Notes: a model not told the origin generated them from the sequence alone. A stretch of 64,000 bases of DNA from Komarekiella delphini-convector SJRDD-AB1 (GCF_014831675.1 NZ_VJXY01000017.1:62001-126000); one strand, 5' to 3'; shown: positions 25,670 through 36,074, counted from the first letter of the stretch. Numbers and translations are program-made.

Positions 25670-25924
25670 TCATGTTTTTTGATTTTGTGACTTAAATCTA
25701 CCTGCAATAAACCCTCGCTTACGTAGATGCTTCGTTTTGCGTTTATTAACTCGTTCTCGCCACATCCGAAAACTGGATTCTTTCATTTCATGTTTCATTA
25801 AGGCAATTACTTCTTTTTCTAGGAGTCCAAACTGAGCCTCAATAGCATCAAAAGGTGTTCTATCTTCCCATGCCATTTCAATGATGCGATCAATAGTTTC
25901 AGGATTTAGGTTAGGTAGATTCAT
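25670..25924 (-). CDS. TIGR03643/DUF2805-type small protein
   Basis: 84 residues. It opens MNLPNLNPETIDRIIEMAWED and contains TPFDAIEAQFGLLEKEVI and FRMWRERVNKRKTKHLRKR, the pattern of the DUF2805 family: a helix-turn-helix-like N-terminal part and a strongly basic tail. The composition suggests nucleic-acid binding; no function is established. A terminator hairpin follows directly at 25633-25665. Confidence 0.8.
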   Translation of the reverse strand: MNLPNLNPETIDRIIEMAWEDRTPFDAIEAQFGLLEKEVIALMKHEMKESSFRMWRERVNKRKTKHLRKRGFIAGRFKSQNQKT

Positions 25925-26318
25925 TTCTTTGTTTGCAGTTAGTAAATTTGCGCTATTATTCTTTTCTAAAGTATTTTTATTACTTAACTTAACACACGCG
26001 ATCGCATTATTATTCCCTACTAATTCTCTAATACCACTTAATATTGACTTTCAGAAAATCCATTTATTTCAAATTATACTAGCAGTAAGATAGATACCGC
26101 TACTCTAACTATAAATAGCTTTTATAGAATTGATGTAACGCTTTTTCATCACTCTAGGGAAAGAATGAATAAGACTAAATATCAGTAATTTTTAGGAAGT
26201 GCTTTATTTCCAAAGAATGAGGAAGTAAAAACCCAGGTAGTGTATTATAAAAAATTGTCCATATTACTATCTATTTTACGACATTATACTAATAATTCAA
26301 ATGTATGTATATTAGTAA
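25925..26318. other. Intergenic region, AT-rich
   Basis: 394 nt with one HIP1-like site (about 25997) and no recognisable gene or repeat. The plus-strand frame at 25881-26093 has no family features and is rejected. Confidence 0.4.
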
Positions 26319-26813
26319 ATGTGTATTAACAGGTTGCTAGTCATTGGAGCGATCGCAGAACCATTCTTTGCCACTATTGCCATCACATTCGTCTTCTCCT
26401 AGATTTTATTGAGCGCTGGTATTATCCGAATTGTTCACGCATTTCAATATTGGCGAAAACGAAGCTTCTGGTCAAAGCTACTGATTGGTATTCTATACGT
26501 AATTGCTGGGATTTTGCTGCTTAGCAACATCTTTGGCGATGCACTCTCCCTCACTTTAGCCTTGGGAATTCTCTTTTTTGTTGAGGGTATATTTGAGGTG
26601 ATTACAGCGTTTCAAGTGCGTCCAGACCCAGGGTGCTGTTCAGCGGCATTATGGCTATCATTTTGGGGATTGTTGATTATGTCTGAATGGCCTTTCAGCG
26701 CAGCTTGGGTACTGGGAGTATTCGCAGGGATTAATTTTTTGTTAACAGGCATTTGGATGATCATGCTCTCATTGTCTATCCGTAGCCTTTCTAACCAGAG
26801 GACAAGAATTTGA
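26319..26813 (+). pseudogene. HdeD/DUF308-like membrane protein with an in-frame stop
   Basis: From the ATG at 26319 the frame encodes MCINRLLVIGAIAEPFFATI, then a TAG at 26400-26402 just before ILLSAGIIRIVHAFQYW. The frame then continues without shift for 134 codons, with five hydrophobic segments, VEGIFEVITAFQVRP and AAWVLGVFAGINFLLTGI. Both sides of the stop match HdeD-like proteins of about 190 residues, whose first helix pair would span the stop. A Trp codon is the family's usual residue at about this position (TGG to TAG). The N-terminal part also appears shortened. A TTG at 26409 could start a truncated protein, so partial function cannot be excluded. Confidence 0.7.
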
Positions 26814-26978
26814 CGCAAATTCAGCGACTATGAGCAATTCTATTGTTTGTAAATCAAATAGGATGCTCAACCCATAATAATAAATGATAGATAGTGCTAT
26901 ATCTTTGTAGTTCAAAATTTTAATCAACCACGAAGTTTCAAATAAATCACCAAGCCGATTGCAACACAACCGTATTTA

Positions 26979-28925
26979 ATGTCTAAATCAATTGTTTCAA
27001 CAAAACGGCTTAGTAAACAGTTCATCTACTGGTTACTTGAAGAAGACAGACGAGAGAAGCAAGGACCTTACCGTAAGGAAGAACCACATCGCCAGCATCT
27101 TTGGTGGCAGGTCATGTGCCTGACTGGTGTAGATTATTTCTCGACTCTTGGCTATCAACCTGGTATTGCAGCACTGGCAGCAGGCGCTCTTTCTCCTCTG
27201 GCTACTCTGATTTTGGTTTTGCTGACGCTTTTTGGCGCATTGCCAATCTATCGGCGCATTGCTGCCGAAAGTCCTCACGGGGAAGGATCGATCGCAATGT
27301 TAGAGCGTTTGCTCTCCTGGTGGCAAGGCAAATTACTTGTACTGTGCTTACTTGGGTTTGTAGCAACTGACTTTATCATCACTATTACCCTCTCGGCTGC
27401 TGATGCCACAGCACATATCATCGAAAATCCCCTAACCCCAGATTTATTTCACGATCAAACGATCGCCATTACTTTATTATTAATTACATTATTAAGCGCA
27501 GTTTTCCTGAGAGGTTTCCGAGAAGCGATCGGTATTGCAGTATTTTTAGTTGCAATTTACCTGCTGTTAAACTTCATTGTGATTAGCGTTGGTCTGTATC
27601 AGATCCTAACTCACTCAACAGTGATCGCTCAATGGCAGACTGCACTTTTCGCACGCCATTCTAACCCTTTTGTAATACTTGGTATAGCTATCTTGTTATT
27701 CCCCAAGCTAGCGCTGGGATTGTCAGGCTTTGAGACTGGCGTTACCGTTATGCCTCTCGTAAAAGGTAGCAGCAGCGACATTCAAGAGCATCCCAGAGGA
27801 CGTATTCGGAATACGCGCAAGCTACTAACGGCTGCTGCTGTGATTATGAGCTTCTTTTTGCTTACCAGTAGCTTGATAACCACTCTACTAATTCCAGCCG
27901 CAGAATTTGCCTCTGGAGGCAAAGCCAACGGACGTGCTCTAGCTTATCTGGCACATCTGTATCTAGGGGATGGCTTTGGCACAATTTACGATCTGAGTAC
28001 TATTTCGATTCTGTGGTTTGCAGGTGCATCTGCAATGGCAGGGTTGCTCAATATCGTACCTCGCTACCTGCCACGCTATGGCATGGCACCCAATTGGGCA
28101 CTATTAGCGCGACCTTTAGTGTTAGTCTATACAGCGATCGCCTTTGTTGTGACAATTATCTTCCGGGCAAATGTAGAAGCCCAAGGTGGAGCTTACGCCA
28201 CAGGTGTACTTGTGTTGATCACCTCAGCTGCCTTTGCTGTAACCCTATCAGCCCACCGTCGCACAGAGAAGCAAAGAACACTTCTGTTTGCAACCATCAC
28301 ACTGTTGTTTCTATATACAACTGTTGTCAATATTATCGAAAGACCAGAAGGGATTAGAATCGCTGGCTGCTTTATTGGTGCGATCATTTTCACCTCGCTG
28401 ATTTCTCGCGTTTGGCGTTCAACTGAATTGCGAGTAGAGCAGATCGAATTTGACGATACGGCTCGCCAATTCCTTGCCGAAAAAAGTCAGGGGGAAATAC
28501 GACTGATTGCTAATCGATTAAATGAGGGCGATGTCCAAGAGTATTTTTTAAAAGAGAAAGAGGTGCGCGAGGATAACCATATTCCACCTAACGATCCAAT
28601 CCTTTTTCTAGAGATTATGGTATCCGATGCTTCAGAATTTGCTGATGTCATCAAAGTAAAAGGAGTGCAAGTTGGTGATTACTGCATTCTACGTGCTGAA
28701 AGCGCAGCAGTACCCAATGCGATCGCAGCTTTACTGCTCTATATTCGTGACCAAACAGGTAAAATACCTCATGCTTACTTCGGCTGGGTTGAGGGAAATC
28801 CCATACAATACTTACTGCGTTTTATCTTATTTGGTGAAGGTGATATTGCTGTAGTCACCCGCGAAGTTCTCCGCCGAGCTGAAAAGAATTCTGAAAGGCG
28901 TCCTGGCATTCATGTCGGGGGTTGA
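26979..28925 (+). CDS. APC family amino-acid permease with C-terminal cytoplasmic domain
   Basis: 648 residues. After a charged N-terminus come about 12 transmembrane helices, starting [25 protein letters not shown], the substrate-binding first helix of APC permeases, and including [20 protein letters not shown]. Residues from about 485 onward form a soluble domain ([19 protein letters not shown] onward) that ends RPGIHVGG. Related cyanobacterial and proteobacterial proteins are annotated only as amino-acid transporters; the substrate is not known. There is no strong ribosome binding site before the ATG. It lies downstream of the HdeD-like pseudogene in the same orientation. Confidence 0.82.
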   Translation: MSKSIVSTKRLSKQFIYWLLEEDRREKQGPYRKEEPHRQHLWWQVMCLTGVDYFSTLGYQPGIAALAAGALSPLATLILVLLTLFGALPIYRRIAAESPHGEGSIAMLERLLSWWQGKLLVLCLLGFVATDFIITITLSAADATAHIIENPLTPDLFHDQTIAITLLLITLLSAVFLRGFREAIGIAVFLVAIYLLLNFIVISVGLYQILTHSTVIAQWQTALFARHSNPFVILGIAILLFPKLALGLSGFETGVTVMPLVKGSSSDIQEHPRGRIRNTRKLLTAAAVIMSFFLLTSSLITTLLIPAAEFASGGKANGRALAYLAHLYLGDGFGTIYDLSTISILWFAGASAMAGLLNIVPRYLPRYGMAPNWALLARPLVLVYTAIAFVVTIIFRANVEAQGGAYATGVLVLITSAAFAVTLSAHRRTEKQRTLLFATITLLFLYTTVVNIIERPEGIRIAGCFIGAIIFTSLISRVWRSTELRVEQIEFDDTARQFLAEKSQGEIRLIANRLNEGDVQEYFLKEKEVREDNHIPPNDPILFLEIMVSDASEFADVIKVKGVQVGDYCILRAESAAVPNAIAALLLYIRDQTGKIPHAYFGWVEGNPIQYLLRFILFGEGDIAVVTREVLRRAEKNSERRPGIHVGG

Positions 28926-29003
28926 GAAAGGCTAGGCTGCAACTGGTAACTCAGAAGAAGGCTTAAGAATAACAGAAGGATTCCTATGAAGACAAAGCTA
29001 TTT

Positions 29004-29038
29004 GTTGACTGTTGACTGTTGACTGTTGACTGTTGACT
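29004..29038. repeat. Heptamer short tandem repeat (GTTGACT)x5
   Basis: Five perfect copies of GTTGACT between the permease stop and the convergent gene. This is a common STRR unit of filamentous cyanobacteria. Confidence 0.95.
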
Positions 29039-29063
29039 TATATTTACAATTTACACTTGTGGT

Positions 29064-29642
29064 TTAATCTGGAAAAGCTACACCAGTCATTGGATCACGG
29101 ATATACAGCCCTAATGTGAGACTACGGATCACTTCATCCCAAATGGGTGTTAGCTGCTCAGCTTGATCTGCCCAATAATCAAATGTAATCAAGCATTGAA
29201 CATTTGACCCTAAACCAATGCAAGTCCGCGAAAAAGCTTCTCGTGGTTCTTCTTGAGTGTCGATAAACTTTATCTCTGTCCACACAATCCTGGCTGTTTG
29301 GCGCTTGATGGTAACGATTTCTCCTCTAGCAATGACGTCGCGACTATCGTCTTCCATCGCTTTTTTCAAGGTAGATTTTAGCGGAAACTGGCTCCAGTCA
29401 TTGGGTGGGAGACGATTGAAAGACACTTCCAAGCAGCAATCATCGTCAGGTGGTTTTTTATCGAGAAACTTGAACGATTTTTCTTGTGGCTCTAAAATCC
29501 AACTTTGGGGAACATTGAAGCGAACAGATCCCCGATCTGCGACAAAAATCTTGTAGCCTGAAGGAGATTCCCAGCGATGGTCAGGTTTTAGTTCAAGCGT
29601 TTCTTTAATCCACTGGAGATTGCTTTTCTTACGCTTTGCCAT
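29064..29642 (-). CDS. Conserved cyanobacterial hypothetical protein
   Basis: 192 residues. Basic N-terminus (MAKRKKSNLQWIKETLELK), then a likely alpha/beta domain with YKIFVADRGSVRFNVPQSW, VSFNRLPPNDWSQFPL and FDYWADQAEQLTPIWDEVIRSL. The shape (strand, Pro-Trp turn, final amphipathic helix IWDEVIRSLTLG) recalls PsbP/DcrB-like folds, which is a guess. No signal peptide or membrane segment. It is a single gene converging on the permease gene. Confidence 0.6.
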   Translation of the reverse strand: MAKRKKSNLQWIKETLELKPDHRWESPSGYKIFVADRGSVRFNVPQSWILEPQEKSFKFLDKKPPDDDCCLEVSFNRLPPNDWSQFPLKSTLKKAMEDDSRDVIARGEIVTIKRQTARIVWTEIKFIDTQEEPREAFSRTCIGLGSNVQCLITFDYWADQAEQLTPIWDEVIRSLTLGLYIRDPMTGVAFPD

Positions 29643-29732
29643 AGTGTTTTTGCAAATCTGCTAAAGACAGCTTACGCCCACTTGATTAATCCTATCAAAT
29701 TTCTAGGTTTGCTGAATTTGAACATGAAATAA

Positions 29733-29944
29733 TGGGACTTACGCACTAGTAACGGAAAAACGTAGATGCGGAGCGGCTTGCCGCAACGAAAAGTGTATCA
29801 CGTCGTTTTCCGCCGTAGGCATCTGTTAGCGCAGCGTAAAGCCTGCGGCATAGCTTTGCTTAGAGCGACGCAAAAGCGTCACTTTTCAAGACAGGCGAAC
29901 GCAGAGAAGCAAAGAGGGTTTGAGAGAGTTTTTGCGTAAATCAT
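29733..29944. mobile_element. MITE-like element, degenerate
   Basis: TGGGACTTACGCA at the left (29733-29745) and TTTGCGTAAATCA at the right (29931-29943) form short inverted ends like those of the two elements near 36.7 and 37.2 kb. The interior has GC-rich palindromes (TGCGGCATAGC, GACGCAAAAGCGTC). The right end touches the stop region of the kinase gene at 29947. No coding capacity. Confidence 0.4.
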
Positions 29945-29946
29945 AT

Positions 29947-31251
29947 TTAATAGATAACTTGAATTTTGACGGGAAGTGTAACAATAAACTCAGTACCTTG
30001 ACCGAGTGTAGAGTTGACATCTAGCGAGCCGTTATGTTTTTCGGTGACGATTTGATAGGCGATCGCTAATCCTAATCCTGTTCCTTTGCCAATCTCTTTA
30101 GTCGTAAATAAATGGTCAAAGATTCTTTGCTTTACTTCTTGTGACATCCCAATGCCATTATCTTGAATCCGCAGCTGTACTAGTTGAGGATCATCTGTTA
30201 ACTGGGTACGAATAGTAATCTGATTGGGATTAGTTTTGATGTTTTCAAAACTACGTTTTTGAGTCACTTCTTCTAACGCATCGATCGCATTTGCCAGAAT
30301 ATTCATGAATACTTGATTGAGTTGACCAACATAGCATTCAATCTGAGGAATCTCACCGTAGTGCTTGATCACTTCAATAGCAGGTCGAAACTCGTTGGCT
30401 TTGAGACGATGTTGGAGAATCATTAACGTGCTATCGAGGCCCTCGTGAATATTGAACGGAATCGGGCGATCGCAATCGGCCCGCGAAAAGGTTCTTAAGC
30501 TAGTGCTAATATTGCGAATGCGATTTACACCTTCTCGCATTGAGATGAGCAATTTAGGCAAGTCTTCTTGCAGATATTCCAAGTCCATTTCCTCAATGGC
30601 TGCTTGCAGGGTTGCACTTGGATGAGGTAATTCTTGCTGGTAAAGTGCAACGAGTTGCAACAGATTTTGCACGTAGTCTTGTGCAGGTTGCAGATTTCCG
30701 GCAATGAAGCCGACAGGATTGTTGATTTCGTGGGCTACCCCTGCAACTAGATTTCCTAAAGCCGACATCTTTTCACTTTGCACAAGTTGGAGTTGCGAGT
30801 GATGTAGTTGATCAAGAGCAGTTTTTAATTCAGCAGTTCGTTCATTGATGTGTTGTTCTAGATTCTTAGTCAATTGCCATAGTTGCAGTTGTGTTTTCAC
30901 CCGTGCTAGCATTTCCTGCTCTTGAAAGGGCTTAGTCACATAGTCCACTGCACCTAGATCAAATCCCTTGACTTTGCTGTCGGTATCAGACAGCGCTGTC
31001 ATAAAAATTACCGGAATATTGGCTGTTGTGGGATCTGCCTTCAGCCGTTGACAAGTCTCAAAACCGTCGATTCCGGGCATTTGCACATCGAGCAAAATCA
31101 AATCTGGTAGATTGGTTTGTATCCGCCTGAGAGCGCGATCGCCATCAATGGCCGTTATCACTTCATAGCCCGCATCACCGAGAGTTTCACAGATAACTTC
31201 CAGGTTTGCAGGAGTATCATCAACCACTAGGATCTTAAGAGAACTAGACAT
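29947..31251 (-). CDS. Response regulator-histidine kinase hybrid
   Basis: 434 residues. An N-terminal receiver domain (phospho-acceptor Asp in [13 protein letters not shown], about residue 54; Lys in YVTKPF) is followed by a coiled coil, a dimerisation helix with phospho-acceptor His in [18 protein letters not shown], and a HATPase domain (N box [13 protein letters not shown] boxes DNGIGM and GKGTGLGLA). The layout REC-HisKA-HATPase is common in cyanobacteria and lacks a DNA-binding output. Its start overlaps the end of the upstream MASE1 kinase gene by 8 nt, so the two proteins are probably coexpressed and may form a phosphorelay. Confidence 0.9.
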   Translation of the reverse strand: MSSSLKILVVDDTPANLEVICETLGDAGYEVITAIDGDRALRRIQTNLPDLILLDVQMPGIDGFETCQRLKADPTTANIPVIFMTALSDTDSKVKGFDLGAVDYVTKPFQEQEMLARVKTQLQLWQLTKNLEQHINERTAELKTALDQLHHSQLQLVQSEKMSALGNLVAGVAHEINNPVGFIAGNLQPAQDYVQNLLQLVALYQQELPHPSATLQAAIEEMDLEYLQEDLPKLLISMREGVNRIRNISTSLRTFSRADCDRPIPFNIHEGLDSTLMILQHRLKANEFRPAIEVIKHYGEIPQIECYVGQLNQVFMNILANAIDALEEVTQKRSFENIKTNPNQITIRTQLTDDPQLVQLRIQDNGIGMSQEVKQRIFDHLFTTKEIGKGTGLGLAIAYQIVTEKHNGSLDVNSTLGQGTEFIVTLPVKIQVIY

Positions 31252-33727
31252 TGCCCTTCTCCTGTGTCAGATGTTGTTTTAATAAATCTTCAATTTCCTC
31301 AGCCTTAAATTGTTTAGCGAGCTGAAGAATTGGTGCAGCAAAAGCAGTCAGACGCGGATCAGCCTGCACCAGATTTTCTATTTGTTCGCGCAGCCGCTTC
31401 AAGTTGGCTTGTTGTGCCAGTACCATTAACTTTTCAAGTTCAGTTTGAGACGGAAAAACAAGCTCATTGGCGGTGTGTGATATATCTTCAGTGGTAGTAT
31501 CGTATTTCCACTTTAGTTCTAAATAACGTTCTAATAGGTGGAACAATTCGCTGACTTCTACTGGCTTTGCAAGAAAGTCATTACCACCCGCATCTAGGGC
31601 CATTTGTTGATCAATTTGTGCTACTGATGCTGAAGAAACCAAAATTTTTAAGTGTTGCAAATCCTCCGCAGAACGTACTTGTTTGAGCATTTCAAAACCA
31701 TTCATTACAGGCATGGCAAGGTCAGTAATCACCAGATCAGGTTGAACTCGTCGCATTTTATCTAAGGCATCCTGTCCGTTTTCTGCTTCGGTAAATGTGA
31801 AACCAAGAGGTTCTAGCAAGTTGACCAAAACGGCGCGGTTCTCCCAGCGATCATCCACCACCATGATGTGGCGTGATTGTCCTTCATAACCGATGATTTG
31901 CTTACCTGTGCTGCTGGTTTGCTTGGCCCAATCAGTGGCGATCGCCAGATCAACTTCAAAGTAGAAATTGCTGCCGATACCTAATTGACTATTGACCTGG
32001 ATTTGTCCACCCATTAACTGCACAATCTTTTGACTGATTGCTAGTCCTAAGCCTGTACCTTCCGCTTGACGTTTGCGATCGCCTACCTGTTCAAATGCCT
32101 GAAAAATTTTATCTATTTGCTCCGGTTCAATGCCAACTCCGGTATCTTGAACTTGAAAATTGATCCGGCGATAGTTAGTATCTAATACAGTTTCAATAAC
32201 TGCAACTTTCAGGCTGACAGTTCCTTTATCTGTAAATTTAATACCATTTCCCAATAAGTTAAGCAAAACCTGACGCAACCGCTTCTCATCTGCAAACACA
32301 CCTTCAGGTAACAGCGGATCGGGTTGATAAACAAAGTCAATGCCTTTTTGTTCCGCTCGAATCCGGCAGATTTCCACCACCCCTTGCAGAAATGCCGGCA
32401 AGTGTAATCCAGTGGGGGCTAGTTCTAGTTTTCGTGCTTCAATTTTAGACAAGTCCAGCACGTCGTTGATCAAAGTCAGCAAATGCGAACCGCATTGGTG
32501 AATAATGCTGACTCCATGAAGTTCTTTTTCAGGTAAAGCTTTAGAACGGCTGAGAATTTGCGCGTATCCCAAGATTCCATTGAGGGGCGTTCGTAGTTCA
32601 TGGCTCATATTTGCCAGGAATTCACTTTTTGCCTGATTCGCATTGTCAGCAACCTCTTTAGCAATCTTCAGTTCAGTGGTGCGTGCTTCCACTCGTTGCT
32701 CTAGTTGCTCATTCACTGTTCTGAGTTTTAACGCTGCTTTGCGGTTCTCATTGAGAACTGATACAAGCAAATAGGTTGTCAAGGCAATGACGCACATGAA
32801 GGATTGCAGTAACATCAAAGATTCGCTCACCGAAGATCTAGCGAAAGATCCCAAGTCATGAGCCGTTCCCAAAACAGCGATCGCCGAAACAATCACAACC
32901 AATAGCGTGGACTCTGTTGCTCTAAATCGAAACGCAGACCAGAGCAAAAGTGGCATCATCATATACTCCACAGGATTGTTACCCCAAAATGAAGCCTTGC
33001 TAATGATTGCCAGCAAAACTACGATGACAGCAAACTCTGTAACCAACTGTGCATTGAATCGCACAGATCGCCAAGATTGCATTGCCCATGCAAGTATCAT
33101 CGGTGTGATCAGCAATCTGCCTGTAATAACGCTCATTGACCAGGTTTGCCAAACTGCACCATAAAGTTGCCAAGGTAAGCTACCAGTCAAACACAAGATT
33201 ACTACAGCAAAGCAAGTAGTTATTGCTGCACTGGTAATAATCACGAGCAAAAATTTAAACACATTTAGCGATCGCCCAAGTAGATCATGTGTTTGAATAA
33301 ACTGGTTGATTAACCATGCTGCTACAAGTGGCTCAATGCAATTTACTAAAGAAATACTAATAATCGTGGGTAAATCTTTGTAAAATAGCAGCGTATTTAT
33401 GAGCAATGCACTCAGAAAAATAGGTAATCCTGTGCGATAACCCAATAACAAAACCATTGCCAGGAAAAAACCTGACGAAGGCCAAATTGCAGATGCCGAA
33501 TTTTCAAACGATACAGCTTGGGAAAGGGTTGCAAGCCCATAGTGAGCGATCGCCAAAATTAGGGTAATGACAATTAGTTGACGAGGCTGGGAAAAAAAAG
33601 ATTGAATCGCTGATATAGCATATTGCTTTGAGTTAGGTGACATTGACTTAGAGATGGAGTGAATTGTAGCACTGCACATCTCTAGAATGCCCATAATTTT
33701 TATTGGGTTATCATTGATAACTTGCAC
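31244..33727 (-). CDS. MASE1-containing hybrid sensor histidine kinase
   Basis: 827 residues. Eight or so transmembrane helices in the first 330 residues form a MASE1 sensor ([20 protein letters not shown] is characteristic). A coiled coil leads to HisKA, with the His in [15 protein letters not shown] at about residue 375, a HATPase domain ([19 protein letters not shown]), and a receiver domain (Asp in [12 protein letters not shown] at about residue 669). A final 110-residue helical part has no clear Hpt motif. The ligand is unknown. The downstream response regulator-kinase gene overlaps its stop, suggesting one operon. It may start at a later ATG; the early residues are not conserved. Confidence 0.9.
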   Translation of the reverse strand: MQVINDNPIKIMGILEMCSATIHSISKSMSPNSKQYAISAIQSFFSQPRQLIVITLILAIAHYGLATLSQAVSFENSASAIWPSSGFFLAMVLLLGYRTGLPIFLSALLINTLLFYKDLPTIISISLVNCIEPLVAAWLINQFIQTHDLLGRSLNVFKFLLVIITSAAITTCFAVVILCLTGSLPWQLYGAVWQTWSMSVITGRLLITPMILAWAMQSWRSVRFNAQLVTEFAVIVVLLAIISKASFWGNNPVEYMMMPLLLWSAFRFRATESTLLVVIVSAIAVLGTAHDLGSFARSSVSESLMLLQSFMCVIALTTYLLVSVLNENRKAALKLRTVNEQLEQRVEARTTELKIAKEVADNANQAKSEFLANMSHELRTPLNGILGYAQILSRSKALPEKELHGVSIIHQCGSHLLTLINDVLDLSKIEARKLELAPTGLHLPAFLQGVVEICRIRAEQKGIDFVYQPDPLLPEGVFADEKRLRQVLLNLLGNGIKFTDKGTVSLKVAVIETVLDTNYRRINFQVQDTGVGIEPEQIDKIFQAFEQVGDRKRQAEGTGLGLAISQKIVQLMGGQIQVNSQLGIGSNFYFEVDLAIATDWAKQTSSTGKQIIGYEGQSRHIMVVDDRWENRAVLVNLLEPLGFTFTEAENGQDALDKMRRVQPDLVITDLAMPVMNGFEMLKQVRSAEDLQHLKILVSSASVAQIDQQMALDAGGNDFLAKPVEVSELFHLLERYLELKWKYDTTTEDISHTANELVFPSQTELEKLMVLAQQANLKRLREQIENLVQADPRLTAFAAPILQLAKQFKAEEIEDLLKQHLTQEKGNV

Positions 33728-33836
33728 TTAGCACTCTTACCTGCTCTGCAATCAATTGCAGCAGTTCATAGTACAACTCCACGTAAGTATGAACTCAAGC
33801 TTTAACTCAGTCTTCTTTAGAAGACTTTTGCTATTA

Positions 33837-33858
33837 GCCTAGGAATGAATTCCTAGGC
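33837..33858. repeat. Palindrome GCCTAGGAAT/ATTCCTAGGC
   Basis: Two 10-bp arms around a 2-nt centre. It lies between the kinase operon and the metalloprotease pseudogene. Small palindromes of this kind are dispersed in Nostoc-type genomes. Confidence 0.75.
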
Positions 33859-33970
33859 GGTTGTTGGGGAATGCAAGATTTCAATCATTACAAAATCAAA
33901 CAAAATTAGAGTAGTAGAGTGTGTTGTCGCTCGCGCAACGCACCACATCTGTGCATATATCGCTAACTCC

Positions 33971-34684
33971 TTAAGCAACGCCGTAATCCGTATACTGCCT
34001 TTTATAAGGAACCTGCAATCCCAAAACAATATCGTCTTGGGGAACATCCATCTTAACTAATTCCTCAGCAGGATTCTGATCTGTTAAGTTCTGCTGAAGC
34101 CATATTTTTCCGTTTTTAATATCAAAATATATTGAGAATTGCGTAGCATCTTTACTTTCTGCTTGCAGCACATTTCTTTCTGTTTCCTCCTGATTCCATC
34201 CTTGAGTCTGCTGATAGTAATCAAAAATGGCTTGTCGGTTTCAGCTAATCCTAGCTTGGGGATGCTTATGTTCATGCGTAAAACCAAGAGCATGACCAAA
34301 CTCATGGAGTACGACTCTGGATTACTCATCATCATCAGTGTTAGCTTTCAACCATCCAAAGTTCATTGTTGGCTCATCATGATTAGTCACTTCCAAAGCA
34401 CTTGTACCAAGTTTCGACCAAGATCCCTCTCTTTGAAATGAAATTCTGATTTCTGCGTCGAGATCATTCCCAAATTAAAACTTGATGTTAGCGAATTGGC
34501 TCCATTAATGAGCAATGTACTCAACCTTAGATTGAACTACAGGATCTCCATCCAAGAAGCGAACCCGTAGAGTTTTACCATTCTCCCATCTAGAACGAAT
34601 TACAAGTACAACAGAGAATACATCGTGTGGTTGTTCTGAATTTAATAGTACTGGTACCGAGCAAACTTTTATTTTGTCAGTCAT
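33971..34684 (-). pseudogene. M12A/matrixin-like zinc metalloprotease with four in-frame stop codons
   Basis: One unshifted frame from the ATG at 34684 to the TAA at 33971 encodes about 234 residues interrupted by TAA, TAA, TAA and TGA. The zinc site HEFGHALGFTHEH is intact, preceded by NFGWLKANTDDDE-stop-SRVVL and followed by HPQARIS-stop-NRQAIFDYY. In relatives these two positions are normally Tyr and Trp, so the stops fit point mutations. Other features are REGSWSKLGTSALEV and the tail DIVLGLQVPYKRQY. The family comprises secreted or cytosolic peptidases of the astacin/matrixin type; the C-terminal Met-turn region appears truncated. No active protein can be made. Confidence 0.88.
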
Positions 34685-34937
34685 TTTAGACCTCTCTTTG
34701 ATATAAATCTTTAACTGTTAAAATCAGCGATTATAGCTCGATCCAAACTCAGCAGCAAAAAGATTGAGCTAAAGCTATCCTCTCACCAAAGGGCGATCGC
34801 AGAATATTTCAAAATCTGCCCTAACTAGTTTTAGTTCAAGAAAAGCTGTTGTTAGACTATTCGGGTTGCTTACAATTTAGATGAAGATGCTGCCAAGAAA
34901 TTTTTAGTTAATGGCTAACGCAATTTACCTAACGACA

Positions 34938-35366
34938 TCAAACCGTCCAATCCTCTGTTACTAATTCTGGTACTTTACTAAAATCACTAAGATTCCGGGT
35001 TAGCAACACTAAGTTTCGCGAAAGCACGATCGCGGCTATTCGTAAATCTATTGTCGATACGCGAATTTTTTGTACTCGTAATTCATCAAAAATTGCGATT
35101 GCTCCAGCATCGAAGGGGAGCACTGGAGCCGTTGAAAAGCCTTGAAGTGTTTCCAGCAGTAGCGTATATCCACGAATGACGTCAGCCTTTCTCTAAGCGC
35201 GATTGATAAAAGTGTGAGCACCGAGAACTTGCTCATGGAAACTGACAACGGATAAAGCAAAATCTGCGGGTGAGTATTGAGCAATTCGAGCAGTTAAATT
35301 AGCAAATTCTGAACCTGTACGCCTTTGTAGGAAACTAATGTGATCAGTGTCGAGCAAGTATTTCAC
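34938..35366 (-). pseudogene. VapC-like PIN-domain toxin with one in-frame stop
   Basis: From a GTG at 35366 the frame gives KYLLDTDHISFLQRR (first catalytic Asp), SVVSFHEQVLG (Glu), then a TAG at 35193-35195 after codon 57, then RKADVIRGYTLLLE, STIDLRIAAIVL (Asp) and LTRNLSDFSKVPELVTEDW (final Asp), ending at 34938. All catalytic acids of a PIN RNase are present and the frame never shifts, so only the TAG (perhaps from CAG) breaks the toxin. It starts 2 nt after the stop of the upstream gene, as in type II toxin-antitoxin operons. A fragment starting after the stop would lack the first acidic residues. Confidence 0.85.
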
Positions 35367-35368
35367 GC

Positions 35369-35581
35369 TTATTTGTCACTCTCATCAACAGGCTTGTCAG
35401 CTTCGCGAAAAGAGCGGCCATATTCCAAAGCCTCAAGAAAAGCAGATTCGTCGGAAATCGAGCCAATAAGTTTGTCGAGCCAGTTGCTAGAAGTCAAGTT
35501 GGTATCAGTTCTACGTTTCAGGTCGCTGACCTCCTGTTCAAGAGTTGCTAAACGACGTTCGAGAGTTGCTTCATCTAGCAT
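35369..35581 (-). CDS. Antitoxin-like protein upstream of the PIN pseudogene
   Basis: 70 residues from the ATG at 35581, with a GGAGAAAAT ribosome binding site. The N-terminal half LDEATLERRLATLEQEVSDLK is a coiled coil; the C-terminal half FLEALEYGRSFREADKP is charged and could wrap a PIN toxin. No DNA-binding motif of the usual VapB types is seen. Its stop is 2 nt before the toxin start, which is the evidence for an antitoxin role. The open frame extends upstream to 35644, but without family features. It remains intact although its presumed toxin is broken. Confidence 0.65.
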   Translation of the reverse strand: MLDEATLERRLATLEQEVSDLKRRTDTNLTSSNWLDKLIGSISDESAFLEALEYGRSFREADKPVDESDK

Positions 35582-35841
35582 GATTTTCTCCTTGCCTTGC
35601 GTTCGTTCCAAACGAAGTGACACCATAAAGCACGAAATACACATTCATGCTGGCAGCATACTCATGCAATTCCAGCACCGAGACAAACTCATCCTCATTG
35701 CATAGGCGTTGCCCGTCGTAGCGAAAAGTCGGAGCGGCGGAAACCGCCGCTCTGAACTTTTCAAGACAGACATTGCTTGCCCTCACAATAATCATAACTG
35801 GTCATTACATCGCAAAAATATAGATAAAGTCAAATTTAGTT

Positions 35842-36074
35842 AGCAAAAAGGCTTATTGCTTACTCAATATGCTTGATTGCTTTCTCATTTCGGTAGATCA
35901 CGCACTCATTTTGGTGTTTTCCGCAAGCAAAAAGGCTGATTGCCTTCTCAATATGCTTGATTGCCTTCTCATTTCAGTAGATCACGCACTCATTTTGGTG
36001 TTTTCCGCAAGCAAAAAGGCTGATTGCTTACTCAAAATGCTTGATTGCCTTCTCATTTCGGTAAATCACGCACT
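35842..36074. repeat. 84-bp tandem repeat, about 2.8 copies
   Basis: Units start at 35842, 35926 and 36010 and begin AGCAAAAAGGCT. The units differ at a few positions. Because 84 is a multiple of three, a frame of 75 codons (35869-36096) stays open with a 28-residue repeat (MLDCLLISVDHALILVFSAS and on). No ribosome binding site or family resemblance supports a gene. Confidence 0.9.

Noticed and set aside
24560-25670. Small RNA Yfr1 near trxA
   Set aside because: The conserved ACTCCTCACAC core was not found on either strand near the gene.
28013-28357. A 114-codon frame inside the permease gene
   Set aside because: It is an alternative phase of a strongly conserved membrane protein gene; the Cys/Arg-rich product has no known pattern.
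29004-29038. Promoter -35 boxes (TTGACT repeated)
   Set aside because: The units form an exact heptamer tandem repeat between convergent genes, with no matching -10 arrangement; it is STRR sequence.
34084-34335. An 83-codon frame over the metalloprotease zinc site
   Set aside because: It is in a different phase from the zinc motif HEFGHALGFTHEH and has no family resemblance; the real frame is the one with four stops.
26319-35366. Stop-codon reassignment or programmed readthrough
   Set aside because: TAA, TAG and TGA all end other complete genes here at the expected places, and the interrupted genes differ in which stop they contain, so decay is simpler.
35842-36074. CRISPR array or coding repeat protein
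   Set aside because: There are no unique spacers and the 84-bp units are contiguous; no gene signal supports translation.
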